Of a DNA stretch of 64,000 nucleotides, positions 31,185-44,529 are shown piece by piece. The stretch comes from Astropecten irregularis (taxonomy: Eukaryota; Echinodermata; Asteroidea; Paxillosida; Astropectinidae): assembly GCA_963971285.1 (NCBI GenBank), contig OZ020245.1, positions 17,870,983 through 17,934,982 of the forward strand. Reading direction: 5' to 3'. A program made the translations under genes and the position numbers. Numbering within the stretch: the stretch's first letter is position 1; the number at the start of each line of letters is the position of its first letter. The notes beneath the pieces are model-generated. The model saw nothing but the letters and a program-made list of their open reading frames with translations. It ran no database searches and was not told the DNA's origin.

Positions 31185-34100
31185 GGATTTGTCGACTGCC
31201 TCGGAAATTTGGGAGTATTTCTAATTATTTCTTTTTAATTGGCCATTTTGCGTGCGAGCCTATGGGAAATTATTTACTGGTCTGCACTGAAAAAAAAATG
31301 CTCACGCGCTTTAGCAATGGTCTCATGCACAAACCTATGCTAGAACACCAGGAACTTGACCGCATTTTACTGACTACGCCAAACATAATCAAGGACCATT
31401 TCATGCCACAAAAGATATTGGCCCACGCAAACTCTACGGGTTTCCCTGTTCGCGTAACGGGAACAGTCGTTTGGCATAGTCAGTGAAATGCGGTCAAGTT
31501 TCCAGTCTTCTTAGCATGGTTTGCACACGGGCTCATTGCTTAAGCGCGTGGGGTGTGAAATTGTAATTTTAAGACTAAAACAGGACCAAGTTCCAAATGA
31601 TATCGCCGACAAAATTCTTGAAGAACTCGCTGAAGTGCTGTATGGATTATTTCTGGGTTACTCAATTAAAAAAAATATTACCACATCTGACCAAGTTGGC
31701 GTATTGCATGCAGCAGGCCTTTTCCAGCAGACAATTTCTCTTGCATGGGCCATTCTGTGCTCTGGCTGATTTACCTCTGCATTTCAATTTGCTTTCAAGT
31801 GTTACCTCCAGTGTTCGATCTAAGGTGATTTGTGTTTTGGGATGGGAGGGAGGGGCTGGGGAAGTCTGCCGGGCCCTTTGCAGCAGAAAAGTCCATGGGT
31901 TGCATGGGCCATTCCATACTTGCGTGTTGTACCTGTACTGTTCATTGGTTTCAAGTGGTAATGTATACTGTTTGTTTGGATCGAAGGTAAATTTTGGGAC
32001 CTAGTTTTGGGGTCCCCATGGGGCACACGCAGAAGGGGGTGCCCGGCAGACATCTATATATGTTCGTATCTATATCGTATTTTTTTTCTTTGGTGGGGGG
32101 GGGGGCGGATTTGTCGACTGCCTCGGAAATTTGGGAGTATTTCTAATTATTTTTTTTTAATTGGCCATTTTGCGTGCGAGCCTATGGGGAATTATTTACT
32201 GGTCTGCTTTGAAAAAAAATGCTCACGGGCTTTAGCAATAGTCTCATGCACAAACCTATGCTAGAACACCAGAAACTTGACCGCATTTTACTGACTACGC
32301 CAAACATAATCAAGGACCATTTCATGCCACAAAAGATATTGGCCCACGCAAACTCTACGGGTTTTCCTGTTCGCGTAACGGGAACAGTCGTTTGGCATAG
32401 TCAGTGAAATGCGGTCAAGTTTCAAGTCTTCTTTGCATGGTTTGCACACGGGCTCATTGCTTAAGCGCGTGGGGTGTGAAATTGTAATTTTAAGACTAAA
32501 ACAGGACCAAGTTCCAAATGATATCGCCGACAAAATACTTGAAGAACTCGCTGAAGTGCTGTATGGATTATTTCTGGGTTACTCAATTAAAAAAAATATT
32601 ACCACATCTGACCAAGTTGGCGTATTGCATGCAGCAGGCCTTTTCCAGCAGACAATTTCTCTTGCATGGGCCATTCTGTGCTCTGGCTGATTTACCTCTG
32701 CATTTCAATTTGCTTTCAAGTGTTACCTCCAATGTTCGATCTAAGGTGATTTGTGTTTTGGGATGGGAGGGAGGGGCTGTATGGGGACGTCTGCCGGGCC
32801 CTTTGCAGAAGAAAAGTCCATGGGGTGCATGGGCCATTCCATACTTGCGTGTTGTACCTGTACTGTTCATTGGTTTCAAGTGGTAATGTATACCTGTTCG
32901 TTTGGATCGAAGGTAAATTTTGGGACCTAGTTTTGGGGTCCCCATCGGGCACACGCAGAAGGGGGTACCCGGCAGACATCTATATCTGTCCGTATCTATA
33001 TCGTATTTTTTTTCTTTGGTGGGGGGGGGGCGGATTTGTCGACTGCCTCGCAAATTTGGGAGTATTTCTAATTATTTCTTTTTAATTGGCCATTTTGCGT
33101 GCGAGCCTATGGGAAATTATTTACTGGTCTGCACTGAAAAAAAATGCTCACGGGCTTAAGCCTAGTCTCATGCACAAACCTATGCTAGAACACCAGGAAC
33201 TTGACCGCATTTTACTGACTACGCCAAACATAATCAAGGACCATTTCATGCCACAAAAGATATTGGCCCACGCAAACTCTACGGGTTTCCCTGTTCGCGT
33301 AACGGGAACAGTCGTTTGGCATAGTCAGTGAAATGCGGTCAAGTTTCCAGTCTTCTTAGCATGGTTTGTACACGGGTTCATTGCTTAAGCGCGTGGGGTG
33401 TGAAATTGTAATTTTAAGACTAAAACAGGACCAAGTTCCAAATGATATCGCAGACAAAATACTTGAAGAACTCGCTGAAGTGCTGTATGGATTATTTCTG
33501 GGTTACTCAATTAAAAAAAATATTACCACATCTGACCAAGTTGGCGTATTGCATGCAGCAGGCCTTTTCCAGCAGACAATTTCTCTTGCATGGGCCATTC
33601 TGTGCTCTGGCTGATTTACCTCTGCATTTCAATTTGCTTTCAAGTGTTACCTCCAATGTTCGATCTAAGGTGATTTGTGTTTTGGGATGGGAGGGAGGGG
33701 CTGGGGACGTCTGCCCGGCCCTTTGCAGAAGAAAAGTCCATGGGTTGCATGGGCCATTCCATACTTGCGTGTTGTACCTGTACTGTTCATTGGTTTCAAG
33801 TGGTAATGTATACCTGTTCGTTTGGATCGGAGGTAAATTTTGGGACCTAGTTTTGGGGTCCCCATGGGGCACACGCAGAAGGGGGTACCCGGCAGACATC
33901 TATATCTGTTCGTATCTATATCGTATTTTTTTTCTTTGGTGGGGAGGGGGGGGGCGTATTTGTCGACTGCCTCGCAAATTTGGGAGTATTTCTAATTATT
34001 TCTTTTTAATTGGCCATTTTGCGTGCGAGCCTATGGGGAATTATTTACTGGTCTGCACTGAAAAAAAATGTTTACGCGCTTTAGCAATGGTCTCATGCAC

Positions 34101-37100
34101 AAACCTATGCTAGAACACCAGGAACTTGACCGCATTTTACTGACTACGCCAAACATAATCAAGGACCATTTCATGCCACAAAAGATATTGGCCCACGCAA
34201 ACTCTACGGGTTTCCCTGTTCGCGTAACGGGAACAGTCGTTTGGCATAGTCAGTGAAATGCGGTCAAGTTTCCAGTCTTCTTAGCATGGTTTGCACACGG
34301 GCTCATTGCTTAAGCGCGTGGGGTGTGAAATTGTAATTTTAAGACTAAAACAGGACCAAGTTCCAAATGATATCGCCGACAAAGTACTTGAAGAACTCGC
34401 TGAAGTGCTGTATGGATTATTTCTGGGTTACTCAATTAAAAAAAACATTACCACATCTGACCAAGTTGGCGTATTGCACGGCAGCAGGCCTTTTCCAGCA
34501 GACAATTTCTCTTGCATGGGCCATTCTGTGCTCTGGCTGATTTACCTCTGCATTTCAATTTGCTTTCAAGTGTTACCTCCAGTGTTCGATCTAAGGTGAT
34601 TTGTGTTTTGGGATGGGAGGGAGGGGCTGGGGACGTCTGCCGGGCCCTTTGCAGCAGAAAAGTCCATGGGTTGCATGGGCCATTCCATACTTGCGTGTTG
34701 TACCTGTACTGTCCATTGGTTTCAAGTGGTAATATATACCTGTTCGTTTGGATCGAAGGTAAATTTTGGGACCTAGTTTTGGGGTCCCCATGGGGCACAC
34801 GCAGAAGGGGGTACCCGGCAGACATCTATATCTGTTCGTATCTATATCGTATTATTTTTCTGTGGTGGGGGGGGGGGGGGGCGGATTTGTCGACTGCCTC
34901 GGAAATTTGGGAGTATTTCTAATTATTTCTTTTTAATTGGCCATTTTGCGTGCGAGCCTATGGGAAATTATTTACTGATCTGCACTGAAAAAAAAATGCT
35001 CACGCGCTTTAGCAATGGTCTCATGCACAAACTTATGCTAGAACACCAGGAACTTGACCGCATTTTACTGACTACGCCAAACATAATCAAGGACCATTTC
35101 ATGCCACAAAAGATATTGGCCCACGCAAACTCTACGGGTTTCCCTGTTCGCGTAACGGGAACAGTCGTTTGGCATAGTCAGTGAAATGCGGTCAAGTTTT
35201 CAGTCTTCTTAGCATGGTTTGCACACGGGCTCATTGCTTAAGCGCGTGGGGTGTGAAATTGTAATTTTAAGACTAAAACAGGACCAAGTTCCAAATGATA
35301 TCGCCGACAAAATTCTTGAAGAACTCGCTGAAGTGCTGTATGGATTATTTCTGGGTTACTCAATTAAAAAAAATATTACCACATCTGACCAAGTTGGCGT
35401 ATTGCATGCAGCAGGCCTTTTCCAGCAGACAATTTCTCTTGCATGGGCCATTCTGTGCTCTGGCTGATTTACCTCTGCATTTCAATTTGCTTTCAAGTGT
35501 TACCTCCAGTGTTCGATCTAAGGTGATTTGTGTTTTGGGATGGGAGGGAGGGGCTGGGGAAGTCTGCCGGGCCCTTTGCAGCAGAAAAGTCCATGGGTTG
35601 CATGGGCCATTCCATACTTGCGTGTTGTACCTGTACTGTTCATTGGTTTCAAGTGGTAATGTATACCTGTTTGTTTGGATCGAAGGTAAATTTTGGGACC
35701 TAGTTTTGGGGTCCCCATGGGGCACGCGCAGAAGGGGGTGCCCGGCAGACATCTATATATGTTCGTATCTATATCGTATTTTTTTTCTTTGGTGGGGGGG
35801 GGCGGATTTGTCGACTGCCTCGGAAATTTGGGAGTATTTCTAATTATTTTTTTTTAATTGGCCATTTTGCGTGCGAGCCTATGGGGAATTATTTACTGGT
35901 CTGCTTTGAAAAAAAATGCTCACGGGCTTTAGCAATAGTCTCATGCACAAACCTATGCTAGAACACCAGAAACTTGACCGCATTTTACTGACTACGCCAA
36001 ACATAATCAAGGACCATTTCATGCCACGAAAGATATTGGCCCACGCAAACTCTACGGGTTTTCCTGTTCGCGTAACGGGAACAGTCGTTTGGCATAGTCA
36101 GTGAAATGCGGTCAAGTTTCAAGTCTTCTTTGCATGGTTTGCACACGGGCTCATTGCTTAAGCGCGTGGGGTGTGAAATTGTAATTTTAAGACTAAAACA
36201 GGACCAAGTTCCAAATGATATCGCCGTCAAAATACTTGAAGAACTCGCTGAAATGCTGTATGGATTATTTCTGGGTTACTCAATTAAAAAAAATATTACC
36301 ACATCTGACCAAGTTGGCGTATTGCATGCAGCAGGCCTTTTCCAGCAGACAATTTCTCTTGCATGGGCCATTCTGTGCTCTGGCTGATTTACCTCTGCAT
36401 TTCAATTTGCTTTCAAGTGTTACCTCCAATGTTCGATCTAAGGTGATTTGTGTTTTGGGATGGGAGGGAGGGGCTGGGGACGTCTGCCGGGCCCTTTGCA
36501 GAAGAAAAGTCCATGGGTTGCATGGGCCATTCCATACTTGCGTGTTGTACCTGTACTGTTCATTGGTTTCAAGTGGTAATGTATACCTGTTCGTTTGGAT
36601 CGAAGGTAAATTTTGGGACCTAGTTTTGGGGTCCCCATCGGGCACACGCAGAAGGGGGTACCCGGCAGACATCTATATCTGTTCGTATCTATATCGTATT
36701 TTTTTTCTTTGGTGGGGGGGAGGGGCGGATTTGTCGACTGCCTCGCAAATTTGGGAGTATTTCTAATTATTTCTTTTTAATTGGCCATTTTGCGTGCGAG
36801 CCTATGGGAAATTATTTACTGGTCTGCACTGAAAAAAAATGCTCACGGGCTTAAGCCTAGTCTCATGCACAAACCTATGCTAGAACACCAGGAACTTGAC
36901 CGCATTTTACTGACTACGCCAAACATAATCAAGGACCATTTCATGCCACAAAAGATATTGGCCCACGCAAACTCTACGGGTTTCCCTGTTCGCGTAACGG
37001 GAACAGTCGTTTGGCATAGTCAGTGAAATGCGGTCAAGTTTCCAGTCTTCTTAGCATGGTTTGTACACGGGTTCATTGCTTAAGCGCGTGGGGTGTGAAA

Positions 37101-40100
37101 TTGTAATTTTAAGACTAAAACAGGACCAAGTTCCAAATGATATCGCAGACAAAATACTTGAAGAACTCGCTGAAGTGCTGTATGGATTATTTCTGGGTTA
37201 CTCAATTAAAAAAAATATTACCACATCTGACCAAGTTGGCGTATTGCATGCAGCAGGCCTTTTCCAGCAGACAATTTCTCTTGCATGGGCCATTCTGTGC
37301 TCTGGCTGATTTACCTCTGCATTTCAATTTGCTTTCAAGTGTTACCTCCAATGTTCGATCTAAGGTGATTTGTGTTTTGGGATGGGAGGGAGGGGCTGGG
37401 GACGTCTGCCCGGCCCTTTGCAGAAGAAAAGTCCATGGGTTGCATGGGCCATTCCATACTTGCGTGTTGTACCTGTACTGTTCATTGGTTTCAAGTGGTA
37501 ATGTATACCTGTTCGTTTGGATCGGAGGTAAATTTTGGGACCTAGTTTTGGGGTCCCCATGGGGCACACGCAGAAGGGGGTACCCGGCAGACATCTATAT
37601 CTGTTCGTATCTATATCGTATTTTTTTTCTTTGGTGGGGAGGGGGGGGGGGCGTATTTGTCGACTGCCTCGCAAATTTGGGAGTATTTCTAATTATTTCT
37701 TTTTAATTGGCCATTTTGCGTGCGAGCCTATGGGGAATTATTTACTGGTCTGCACTGAAAAAAAATGCTCACGGGGTTTAGCCTAGTCTCATGCACAAAC
37801 CTATGCTAGAACACCAGGAACTTGACCGCATTTTACTGACTACGCCAAACATAATCAAGGACCATTTCATGCCACAAAAGATATTGGCCCACGCAAACTC
37901 TACGGGTTTCCCTGTTCGCGTTATACGGGAACAGTCGTTTGGCATAGTCAGTGAAATGCGGTCAAGTTTCCAGTCTTCTTAGCATGGTTTGTACACGGGG
38001 CTCATTGCTTAAGCGCGTGGGGTGTGAAATTGTAATTTTAAGACTAAAACAGGACCAAGTTCCAAATGATATCGCCGACAAAATACTTGAAGAACTCGCT
38101 GAAGTGCTGTATGGATTATTTCTGGGTTACTCAATTAAAAAAAATATTACCACATCTGACCAAGTTGGCGTATTGCATGCAGCAGGCCTTTTCCAGCAGA
38201 CAATTTCTCTTGCATGGGCCATTCTGTGCTCTGGCTGATTTACCTCTGCATTTCAATTTGCTTTCAAGTGTTACCTCCAATGTTCGATCTCAGGTGATTT
38301 GTGTTTTGGGATGGGAGGGAGGGGCTGGGGACGTCTGCCGGGCCCTTTGCAGCAGAAAAGTCCATGGGTTGCATGGGCCATTCCATACTTGCGTGTTGTA
38401 CCTGTACTGTTCATTGGTTTCAAGTGGTAATGTATACCTGTTCGTTTGGATCGAAGGTAAATTTTGGGACCTATTTTGGGGTCCCCATGGGGCACACGCA
38501 GAAGGGGGTACCCGGCAGACATCTATATCTGTTCGTATCTATATCGTATTTTTTTTCTTTGGTGTGGGGGGGGGGGGCGGATTTGTCGACTGCCTCGGAA
38601 ATTTGGGAGTATTTCTAATTATTTCTTTTTAATTGGCCATTTTGCGTGCGAGCCTATGGGAAATTATTTACTGGTCTGCACTGAAAAAAAATGCTCACGG
38701 GCTTTAGCCTAGTCTCATGCACAAACCTATGCTAGAACACCAGGAACTTGACCGCATTTTACTGACTACGCCAAACATAATCAAGGACCATTTCATGCCA
38801 CAAAAGATATTGGCCCACGCAAACTCTACGGGTTTCCCTGTTCGCGTAACGGGAACAGTCGTTTGGCATAGTCAGTGAAATGCGGTCAAGTTTCAAGTCT
38901 TCTTTGCATGGTTTGCACACGGGCTCATTGCTTAAGCGCGTGGGGTGTGAAATTGTAATTTTAAGACTAAAACAGGACCAAGTTCCAAATGATATCGCCG
39001 ACAAAATACTTGAAGAACTCGCTGAAGTGCTGTATGGATTATTTCTGGGTTACTCAATTAAAAAAAATATTACCACATCTGACCAAGTTGGCGTATTGCA
39101 TGCAGCAGGCCTTTTCCAGCAGACAATTTCTCTTGCATGGGCCATTCTGTGCTCTGGCTGATTTACCTCTGCATTTCAATTTGCTTTCAAGTGTTACCTC
39201 CAGTGTTCGATCTAAGGTGATTTGTGTTTTGGGATGGGAGGGAGGGGCTGGGGACGTCTGCCGGGCCCTTTGCAGCAGAAAAGTCCATGGGTTACATGGG
39301 CCATTCCATACTTGCGTGTTGTACCTGTACTGTTCATTGGTTTCAAGTGGTAATGTATACCTGTTCGTTTGGATCGAAGGTAAATTTTGGGACCTAGTTT
39401 TGGGGTCCCCATGGGGCACACGCAGAAGGGGGTACCCGGCAGACATCTATATCTGTTCGTATCTATATCGTATTTTTTTTCTTTGGTGTGGGGGGGGGGG
39501 CGGATTTGTCGACTGCCTCGGAAATTTGGGAGTATTTCTAATTATTACTTTTTAATTGGCCATTTTGCGTGCGAGCCTATGGGAAATTATTTACTGGTCT
39601 GCACTGAAAAAAAATGCTCACGGGCTTTAGCCTAGTCTCATGCACAAACCTATGCTAGAACACCAGGAACTTGACCGCATTTTACTGACTACGCCAAACA
39701 TAATCAAGGACCATTTCATGCCACAAAAGATATTGGCCCACGCAAACTCTACGGGTTTCCCTGTTCGCGTAACGGGAACAGTCGTTTGGCATAGTCAGTG
39801 AAATGCGGTCAAGTTTTCAGTCTTCTTAGCATGGTTTGTACACGGGCTCATTGCTTAAGCGCGTGGGGTGTGAAATTGTAATTTTAAGACTAAAACAGGA
39901 CCAAATTCCAAATGATATCGCCGACAAAATACTTGAAGAACTCGCTGAAGTGCTGTATGGATTATTTCTGGGTTACTCAATTAAAAAAAATATTACCACA
40001 TATGACCAAGTTGGCGTATTGCATGCAGCAGGCCTTTTCCAGCAGACAATTTCTCTTGCATGGGCCATTCTGTGCTCTGGCTGATTTACCTCTGCATTTC

Positions 40101-43100
40101 AATTTGCTTTCAAGTGTTACCTCCAATGTTCGATCTAAGGTGATTTGTGTTTTGGGATGGGAGGGAGGGGCTGGGGACGTCTGCCGGGCCCTTTGCAGAA
40201 GAAAAGTCCATGGGTTGCATGGGCCATTCCATACTTGCGTGTTGTACCTGTACTGTTCGTTGGTTTCAAGTGGTAATGTATACCTGTTCGTTTGGATCGA
40301 AGGTAAATTTTGGGACCTAGTTTTGGGGTCCCCATGGGGCACACGCAGAAGGGGGTACCCGGCAGACATCTATATCTGTTCGTATCTATATCGTATTTTT
40401 TTTCTTTGGTGGGGGGGGGGCGGATTTGTCGACTGCCTCGCAAATTTGGGAGTATTTCTAATTATTTCTTTTTAATTGGCCATTTTGCGTGCGAGCCTAT
40501 GGGAAATTATTTACTGATCTGCACTGAAAAAAAATGCTCACGCAATTAGCAATAGTCTCATGCACAAACCTATGCTAGAACACCAGGAACTTGACCGCAT
40601 TTTACTGACTACGCCAAACATAATCAAGGACCATTTCATGCCACAAAAGATATTGGCCCACGCAAACTCTACGGGTTTCCCTGTTCGCGTAACGGGAACA
40701 GTCGTTTGGCATAGTCAGTGAAATGCGGTCAAGTTTCCAGTCTTCTTAGCATGGTTTGTACACGGGCTCATTGCTTAAGCGCGTGGGGTGTGAAATTGTA
40801 ATTTTAAGACTAAAACAGGACCAAGTTCCAAATGATATCGCCGACAAAATACTTGAAGAACTCGCTGAAGTGCTGTATGGATTATTTCTGGGTTACTCAA
40901 TTAAAAAAAATATTACCACATCTGACCAAGTTGGCGTATTGCATGCAGCAGGCCTTTTCCAGCAGACAATTTCTCTTGCATGGGCCATTCTGTGCTCTGG
41001 CTGATTTACCTCTGCATTTCAATTTGCTTTCAAGTGTTACCTCCAGTGTTCGATCTAAGGTGATTTGTGTTTTGGGATGGGAGGGAGGGGCTGGGGACGT
41101 CTGCCGGGCCCTTTGCAGCAGAAAAGTCCATGGGTTGCATGGGCCATTCCATACTTGCGTGTTGTACCTGTACTGTTCATTGGTTTCAAGTGGTAATGTA
41201 TACCTGTTCGTTTGGATCGAAGGTAAATTTTGGGACCTAGTTTTGGGGTCCCCATGGGGCACACGCAGAAGGGGGTACCCGGCAGACATCTATATCTGTT
41301 CGTATCTATATCGTATTTTTTTTCTTTGGTGGGGGGGGGGGGGGAAATTGTCGACTGCCTCGGAAATTTGGGAGTATTTCTAATTATTTCTTTTTAATTG
41401 GCCATTTTGCGTGCGAGCCTATGGGAAATTATTTACTGATCTGCACTGAAAAAAAATGCTCACGCGCTTTAGCAATAGTCTCATGCACAAACCTATGCTA
41501 GAACACCAGGAACTTGACCGCATTTTACTGACTACGCCAAACATAATCAAGGACCATTTCATGCCACAAAAGATATTGGCCCACGCAAACTCTACGGGTT
41601 TCCCTGTTCGCGTAACGGGAACAGTCGTTTGGCATAGTCAGTGAAATGCGGTCAAGTTTCCAGTCTTCTTAGCATGGTTTGTACACGGGCTCATTGCTTA
41701 AGCGCGTGGGGTGTGAAATTGTAATTTTAAGACTAAAACAGGACCAAGTTCCAAATGATATCGCCGACAAAATACTTGAAGAACTCGCTGAAGTGCTGTA
41801 TGGATTATTTCTGGGTTACTCAATTAAAAAAAATATTACCACATCTGACCAAGTTGGCGTATTGCATGCAGCAGGCCTTTTCCAGCAGACAATTTCTCTT
41901 GCATGGGCCATTCTGTGCTCTGGCTGATTTACCTCTGCATTTCAATTTGCTTTCAAGTGTTACCTCCAGTGTTCGATCTAAGGTGATTTGTGTTTTGGGA
42001 TGGGAGGGAGGGGCTGGGGACGTCTGCCGGGCCCTTTGCAGCAGAAAAGTCCATGGGTTACATGGGCCATTCCATACTTGCGTGTTGTACCTGTACTGTT
42101 CATTGGTTTCAAGTGGTAATGTATACCTGTTCGTTTGGATCGAAGGTAAATTTTGGGACCTAGTTTTGGGGTCCCCATGGGGCACACGCAGAAGGGGGTA
42201 CCCGGCAGACATCTATATCTGTTCGTATCTATATCGTATTTTTTTTCTTTGGTGTGGGGGGGGGGGCGGATTTGTCGACTGCCTCGGAAATTTTGGAGTA
42301 TTTCTAATTATTTCTTTTTAATTGGCCATTTTGCGTGCGAGCCTATGGGAAATTATTTACTGGTCTGCACTGAAAAAAAATGCTCACGGGGTTTAGCCTA
42401 GTCTCATGCACAAACCTATGCTAGAACACCAGGAACTTGACCGCATTTTACTGACTACGCCAAACATAATCAAGGACCATTTCATGCCACAAAAGATATT
42501 GGCCCACGCAAACTCTACGGGTTTCCCTGTTCGCGTAACGGGAACAGTCGTTTGGCATAGTCAGTGAAATGCGGTCAAGTTTCCAGTCTTCTTAGCATGG
42601 TTTGTACACGGGCTCATTGCTTAAGCGCGTGGGGTGTGAAATTGTAATTTTAAGACTAAAACAGGACCAAGTTTCAAATGATATCGCCGACAAAATACTT
42701 GAAGAACTCGCTGAAGTGCTGTATGGATTATTTCTGGGTTACTCAATTAAAAAAAATATTACCACATCTGACCAAGTTGGCGTATTGCATGCAGCAGGCC
42801 TTTTCCAGCAGACAATTTCTCTTGCATGGGCCATTCTGTGCTCTGGCTGATTTACCTCTGCATTTCAATTTGCTTTCAAGTGTTACCTCCAATGTTCGAT
42901 CTCAGGTGATTTGTGTTTTGGGATGGGAGGGAGGGGCTGGGGACGTCTGCCGGGCCCTTTGCAGCAGAAAAGTCCATGGGTTGCATGGGCCATTCCATAC
43001 TTGCGTGTTGTACCTGTACTGTTCATTGGTTTCAAGTGGTAATGTATACCTGTTCGTTTGGATCGAAGGTAAATTTTGGGACCTAGTTTTGGGGTCCCCA

Positions 43101-44529
43101 TGGGGCACATGCAGAAGGGGGTACCCGGCAGACATCTATATCTGTTCGTATCTATATCGTATTTTTTTTCTTTGGTGTGGGGGGGGGCGGATTTGTCGAC
43201 TGCCTCGGAAATTTGGGAGTATTTCTAATTATTTCTTTTTAATTGGCCATTTTGCGTGCGAGCCTATGGGAAATTATTTACTGGTCTGCACTGAAAAAAA
43301 ATGCTCACGGGCTTTAGCCTAGTCTCATGCACAAACCTATGCTAGAACACCAGGAACTTGACCGCATTTTACTGACTACGCCAAACATAATCAAGGACCA
43401 TTTCATGCCACAAAAGATATTGGCCCACGCAAACTCTACGGGTTTCCCTGTTCGCGTAACGGGAACAGTCGTTTGGCATAGTCAGTGAAATGCGGTCAAG
43501 TTTCCAGTCTTCTTAGCATGGTTTGTACACGGGCTCATTGCTTAAGCGCGTGGGGTGTGAAATTGTATTTTTAAGACTAAAACAGGACCAAGTTCCAAAT
43601 GATATCGCCGACAAAATTCTTGAAGAACTCGCTGAAGTGCTGTATGGATTATTTCTGGATTACTCAATTAAAAAAAATATTACCACATCTGACCAAGTTG
43701 GCGTATTGCACGCAGCAGGCCTTTTCCAGCAGACAATTTCTCTTGCATGGGCCATTCTGTGCTCTGGCTGATTTACCTCTGCATTTCAATTTGCTTTCAA
43801 GTGTTACCTCCAATGTTCGATCTAAGGTGATTTGTGTTTTGGGATGGGAGGGAGGGGCTGGGGACGTCTGCCGGGCCCTTTGCAGCAGAAAAGTCCATGG
43901 GTTGCATGGGCCATTCCATACTTGCGTGTTGTACCTGTACTGTTCATTGGTTTCAAGTGGTAATGTATACCTGTTCGTTTGGATCGAAGGTAAATTTTGG
44001 GACCTAGTTTTGGGGTCCCCATCGGGCACACGCAGAAGGGGGTACCCGGCAGACATCTATATCTGTTCGTATCTATATCGTATTTTTTTTTTTTGGTGGG
44101 GGGGGGGGGCGGATTTGTCGACTGCCTCGCAAATTTGGGAGTATTTCTAATTATTTCTTTTTAATTGGCCATTTTGCGTGCGAGCCTATGGGAAATTATT
44201 TTCTGGTCTGCACTGAAAAAAAATGCTCACGCAATTAGCAATAGTCTCATGCACAAACCTATGCTAGAACACCAGGAACTTGACCGCATTTTACTGACTA
44301 CGCCAAACATAATCAAGGACCATTTCATGCCACAAAAGATATTGGCCCACGCAAACTTTACGGGTTTCCCTGTTAGCGTAACGGGAACAGTCGTTTGGCA
44401 TAGTCAGTGAAATGCGGTCAAGTTTCCAGTCTTCTTAGCATGGTTTGCACACGGGCTCATTGCTTAAGCGCGTGGGGTGTAAAATTGTAATTTTAACACT
44501 AAAACAGGACCAAGTCCCAAATGATATCG

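Larger units (their letters stand above)
30599..37988 (+). repeat. Tandem duplication of a satellite tetramer (period about 3,695 bp)
   Basis: Monomers 1-4 and 5-8 pair one to one. Monomers 1/5 share GACAAAGTACTTG, AAAACATTACC and GTAATATATACC; 2/6 share AAATTCTTG, GGGGAAGTCTG and GGGGGTGCCCGG; 3/7 share TTTCAAGTCTTCTTTGC and CCCCATCGGGC; 4/8 share ATCGCAGACAAAA, GTCTGCCCGGCC and GATCGGAGG. Offsets are 3,692, 3,698, 3,697 and 3,695. Confidence 0.9.
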
